A stretch of 64,000 nt of DNA, from the NCBI RefSeq assembly GCF_026151205.1, contig NC_087083.1, forward strand, positions 2,234,501 through 2,298,500, given 5' to 3'. The notes below the pieces were generated by a model. That model was not told the origin of the DNA. It was given only the letters and a program-made list of their open reading frames with translations, and made no database searches. Positions 34,201-40,200 of the stretch are shown here, piece by piece. Made by a program: the position numbers and the translations under genes. Position 1 is the stretch's first letter. Every line of letters starts with the position of its first letter. The stretch comes from Bolinopsis microptera. Taxonomy: Eukaryota; Ctenophora; Tentaculata; Lobata; Bolinopsidae.

Positions 34201-37200
34201 TAGAACCTGGAAAGGCTGCCTAGACTAGAGATTTTTAATATGCAGGTATACGACTTTACCACTCTGTATACCAATTTAGACCTTCAGGTTGTACAGTCAC
34301 TGCTTTTCGAGCTAATAGATCTCCTCTTTAGTAATACGAATAAATTTATTTGTGTTTCTCTGTATAAGAACAACAATTTTTTCTCTAAAAAGGAATATAA
34401 CGGAGACTTATGTTTTTCTGCTGATAAACTCAAAACAGCTATTACATTTATTCTGTTTAACACTTTTGTTTGTTTTGGGGATCAGATTTTAAGACAAACG
34501 AAAGGCATTCCCATGGGAGGGAATTCTAGTAGCCAGTTCGCTGATCTTTCGCTAGGGAAGTGTGAATTCAACTACATGACACGCCTAATCAAAGAAAAGA
34601 AGTTCGGTCTAGCTAAGCTCCTCTCAAGAAACTGCAGATATGTTGACGACCTCAACACCATGAACTATTTGCATTTCTCTAACCTAATCAGGTCCATTTA
34701 TCCACCTGACCTGCTTATGGAGAGGAGTGGTGACGACAATAAGTCCGTAAACTATCTCGACATCAACATCTCGATGAATAACTCCGGACACGTCGCCACC
34801 AAGCTTTACAACAAACTTGATGACTTCAACTTTCCTGTGGTCATGTACACCTTTTCTAACAGTAATATTTCCTCTTCTGTTGGTTATAATGTTTTTTACG
34901 GTCAGGTCCTTCGTTACTCTTCCATTATCTCTGACCTTGATTCTTTTCTGTGTTCTACCAACACCCTTTATAGGACACTTCTTTCAAGATGTTATAATGA
35001 CAGACTCCTGAAGAGTAAATTCAGAAAGCTTCTGAAAGACCGACCTAGTATTCTGTACAAATACAGTATACTTGATGTCAGCGACATCCTTGACATCACA
35101 TTTAACGTGAACAGGTGATCACTGACGAGTGATTGCTAGGGGGTCTTGGCACATTAAACCGGTACAGGTATTAAACCCCCGAAACCGGTGTGCCAAGTCA
35201 TCTGCTGATGATGTTCACATAACATTATTTCCTCTCTCCTTTATTCCTTCCGTCTTTTCTTAAACTTACAGTTCAGTTACTTTATTTCACCAGGTCTACC
35301 TAAGGATCAATTATTCTTTGGTGGGGTTTCACTTCTGGTATTGGCTTCATTCCCGTTCCTTTTCCTTATTCTTTATACTTATTTTTTATATAGTTTAATG
35401 AGACTGCTTCCTAACTTTATAGGTCTAACTACGAGGTATAACTTTATATGTCTAACTACGAGGTATAGCTTTATAGGTCTAACTACGAGGTATAGCTTTA
35501 TAGGTCTAACTACGAGGTATAGCTTTATAGGTCTAACTACGAGGTATAGCTTTATAGGTTTAACTACGAGGTATAGCTTTATAGGTCTAACTACGAGGTA
35601 TAGCTTTATAGGTCTAACTACGAGGTATAGCTTTATAGGTCTAACTACGAGGTATAGCTTTATAGCTCCAACTACGAGGTATAGCTTTATAGGTCTAACT
35701 ACGAGGTATAGCTTTATAGGTCCAACTACGAGGTATAGCTTTATAGCTCCAACTACGAGGTATAGCTTTATAGGTCTAACTACGAGGTATAGCTTTATAG
35801 GTCTAACTACGAGGTATAGCTTTATAGGTCTAACTACGAGGTATAGCTTTATAGGTCTAACTACGAGGTATAGCTTTATAGGTCTAACTACGAGGTATAG
35901 CTTTATAGGTCTAACTACGAGGTATAGCTTTATAGGTCTAATTACGAGGTATAGCTTTATAGGTCTAACTACGAGGTATAGCTTGATAGGTCCAACTACG
36001 AGGTATAGCTTTATAGCTCCAACTACGAGGTATAGCTTTATAGGTCCAACTACGAGGTATAGCTTTATAGGTCTAACTACGAGGTATAGCTTTATAGGTC
36101 CAACTACGAGGTATATCTTTATAGGTCTAACTACGAGGTATAGCTTTATAGCTCCAACTACGAGGTATAGCTTTATAGGTCTAACTACGAGGTATAGCTT
36201 TATAGGTCGAACTACGAGGTATAGCTTTATAGGTCTAACTACGAGGTATAGCTTTATAGCTCCAACTACGAGGTATAGCTTTATAGGTCTAACTACGAGG
36301 TATAGCTTTATAGGTCTAACTACGAGGTATAAATCAAGAGGCTTGCATATAATGAACATATTGACACGGGTGCAGAGTTGAGTCTGTACGGAACCTAGCA
36401 GTTTCAGATCCTTGCTTAACTTGCCGTACAGCAAGGTCACTCACTACTTTAGCCCGGCGAGGCACATAACTCCCTCTACAACTCCATGACAAATGTTTCA
36501 TATATACTAGCCGAGTTCACAAGTTATATCCTTGTGTTTGAGAAGAGCTCGTTAGAACTGCTTCCAAACTTTATAGGTCTAACTACGAGGTATAACTTTA
36601 TAGGTCTAACTACGAGGTATAGCTTTATAGGTCTAACTACGAGGTATAGCTTTATAGGTCTAACTACGAGGTATAGCTTTATTGGTTTAACTACGAGGTA
36701 TAGCTTTATAGGTCTAACTACGAGGTATAGCTTTATAGGTCTAACTACGAGGTATAGATTTATAGGTCTAACTACGAGGTATAGCTTTATAGGTCTAACT
36801 ACGAGGTATAGCTTTATAGGTCTAACTACGAGGTATAGCTTTATAAGTCTAACTACGAGGTATAGCTTTATAGGTCTAACTACGAGGTATAGCTTTATAG
36901 GTCTAACTACGAGGTATAGCTTTATAGGTCTAACTACGAGGTATGGCTTTATAGGTCTAACTACGAGGTATAGCTTTATAGCTCCAACTACGAGGTATAG
37001 CTTTATAGGTCTAACTACGAGGTATAGCTTTATAGCTCCAACTACGAGGTATAGCTTTATAGGTCCAACTACGAGGTATAGCCTTATAGGTCTAACTACG
37101 AGGTATAGCTTTATAGGTCTAACTACGAGGTATAGCTTTATAGGTCTAACTACGAGGTATAGCTTTATAGCTCCAACTACGAGGTATAGCTTTATAGGTC

Positions 37201-40200
37201 TAACTACGAGGTATAGCTTTATAGCTCCAACTACGAGGTATAGCTTTATAGGTCTAACTACGAGGTATAGCTTTATAGGTCTAATTACGAGGTATAGCTT
37301 TATAGGTCTAACTACGAGGTATAGCTTTATAGGTCGAACTACGAGGTATAGCTTTATAGGTCTAACTACGAGGTATAGCTTTATAGCTCCAACTACGAGG
37401 TATAGCTTTATAGGTCTAACTACGAGGTATAGCTTTATAGGTCCAACTACGAGGTATAGCTTTATAGGTCTAACTACGAGGTATATCTTTATAGGTCTAA
37501 CTACGAGGTATAGCTTTATATCTCCAACTACGAGGTATAGCCTTATAGGTCCAACTACGAGGTATAGCTTTATAGTTCTAACTACGAGGTATAGCTTTAT
37601 AGCTCCAACTACGAGGTATAGCTTTATAGGTCTAACTACGAGGTATAGCTTTATAGGTCTAACTACGAGGTATAGCTTTATAGGTCTAACTACGAGGTAT
37701 AGCTTTATAGGTCTAACTACGAGGTATAGCTTTAAAGGTCTAACTACGAGGTATAGTTTTATAGGTCTAACTACGAGGTATAGCTTTATAGCTCCAACTA
37801 CGAGGTATAGCTTTATAGGTCTAACTACGAGGTATAGCTTTATAGCTCCAACTACGAGGTATAGCTTTATAGGTCTAACTACGAGGTATAGCTTTATAGG
37901 TCCAACTACGAGGTATAGCTTTATAGCTCCAACTACGAGGTATAGCTTTATAGGTCTAACTACGAGGTATAGCTTTATAGGTCCAACTACGAGGTATAGC
38001 TTTATAGGTCTAACTACGAGGTATAGCTTTATAGGTCTAACTACGAGGTATACTTATAGCTTTATAGGTCCAACTACGAGGTATAGCTTTAAAGTTCCAA
38101 CTACGAGGAATAGCTTTATAGGTTTAACTACGAGGTATAGCTTTATAGGTCTAACTACGAGGTATAGCTTTATAGGTCTAACTACGAGGTATAGCTTTAT
38201 AGGTCTAACTACGAGGTATAGCTTTATAGGTCCAACTACGAGGTATAGCTTTATAGGTCTAACTACGAGGTATAGCTTTATAGGTCTAACTACGAGGTAT
38301 AGCTTTATAGGTCTCACTACGAGGTATAGTTTTATAGGTCCAACTACGAGGTATAGCTTTATAGGTCTAACTACGAGGTATAGCTTTATAGGTCCAACTA
38401 CGAGGTATAGCTTTATAGGTCTAACTACGAGGTATAGCTTTATAGGTCCAACTACGAGGTATAGCTTTATAGGTCCAACTACGAGGTATAGCTTTATAGG
38501 TCCAACTACGAGGTATAGCTTTATAGGTCTCACTACGAGGTATAGCTTTATAGGTCTAACTACGAGGCATAGCTTTATAGGTCCAACTACGAGGTATAGC
38601 TTTATAGGTCCAACTACGAGGTATAGCTTTATAGCTCCAACTACGAGGTATAGCTTTATATAGGTCCAACTACGAGGTATAGCTTTATAGCTCCAACTAC
38701 GAGGTATAGCTTTATAGGTCCAACTACGAGGTATAGCTTTATAGGTCTAACTACGAGGTATAGCTTTATAGGTCTAACTACGAGGTATAGCTTTATAGGT
38801 CTAACTACGAGGTATAGCTTTATAGGTCCAACTACGAGGTATAGCTTTATAGGTCTAACTACGAGGTATAGCTTTATATAGGTCCAACTACGAGTATAGC
38901 TTTATAAGTCCAACTACGAGGTATAGCTTTATAGGTCTAACTACGAGGTATAGCTTTATAGGTCCAACTACGAGGTATAGCTTTATAGGTCTAACTACGA
39001 GGTATAGCTTTATAGGTGTAACTACGAGGTATAGCTTTATAGGTCTAACTACGAGGTATAGCTTTATAGCTCCAACTACGAGGTATAGCTTTATAGGTCT
39101 CACTACGAGGTATAGCTTTATAGGTCTCACTACGAGGTATAGCTTTATAGGTCTAACTACGAGGTATAGCTTTATAGGTCCAACTACGAGGTATAGCTTT
39201 ATAGGTCTAACTACGAGGTATAGCTTTATAGGTCCAACTACGAGGTATAGTTTTATAGCTCCAACTACGAGGTATAGCTTTATAGGTCCAACTACGAGGT
39301 ATAGCTTTATAGGTCTAACTACGAGGTATAGCTTTATAGCTCCAACTACGAGGTATAGCTTTATAGGTCCAACTACGAGGTATAGCTTTATAGGTCTAAC
39401 TACGAGGTATAACTTTATAGGTCTTACTACGAGGTATAGCTTTATAGCTCCAACTACGAGGTATAGCTTTATAGGTTCAACTACGAGGTATAGCTTTATA
39501 GGTCTAACTACGAGGAATAGCTTTATAGGTCCAACTACGAGGAATAGCTTTATAGGTCTAACTACGAGGTATAGCTTTATAGCTCCAACTACGAGGTATA
39601 GCTTTATAGGTCCAACTACGAGGTATAGCTTTATAGCTCCAACTACGAGGTATAGCTTTATAGGTCTAACTACGAGGTATAGCTTTATAACTCCAACTAC
39701 GAGGTATAGCTTTATAGCTCCAACTACGAGGTATAGCTTTATAGGTCTAACTACGAGGTATAGCTTTATAGGTCCAACTACGAGGTATAGTTTTATAGGT
39801 CCAACTACGAGGTATAGCTTTATAGCTCCGACTACGAGGTATAGTTTTATAGCTCCAACTACGAGGTATAGCTTTATAGCTCCAACTACGAGGTATAGCT
39901 TTATAGCTCCAACTACGAGGTATAGCTTTTTAGCTCCAACTACGAGGTATAGCTTTATAGCTCCAACTACGAGGTATAGCTTTATAGGTCCAACTACGAG
40001 GTATAGCTTTATACTTATAGCTCCAACTACGAGGTATAGTTTTATAGGTCTAACTACGAGGTATAGCTTTATAACTCCAACTACGAGGTATAGCTTTATA
40101 GGTCCAACTACGAGGTATAGCTTTATAGCTCCAACTACGAGGTATAGCTTTATAGCTCCAAGTACGAGGTATAGCTTTATAGGTCTAACTACGAGGTATA

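Noticed and set aside
32205-39130. Very long open frames on both strands (TTRYSFIGL repeats and KLYLVVRPI repeats)
   Set aside because: Produced by a 27-bp, stop-free tandem repeat; no start context, no splice support, and the Duox reading frame stops in every unit.
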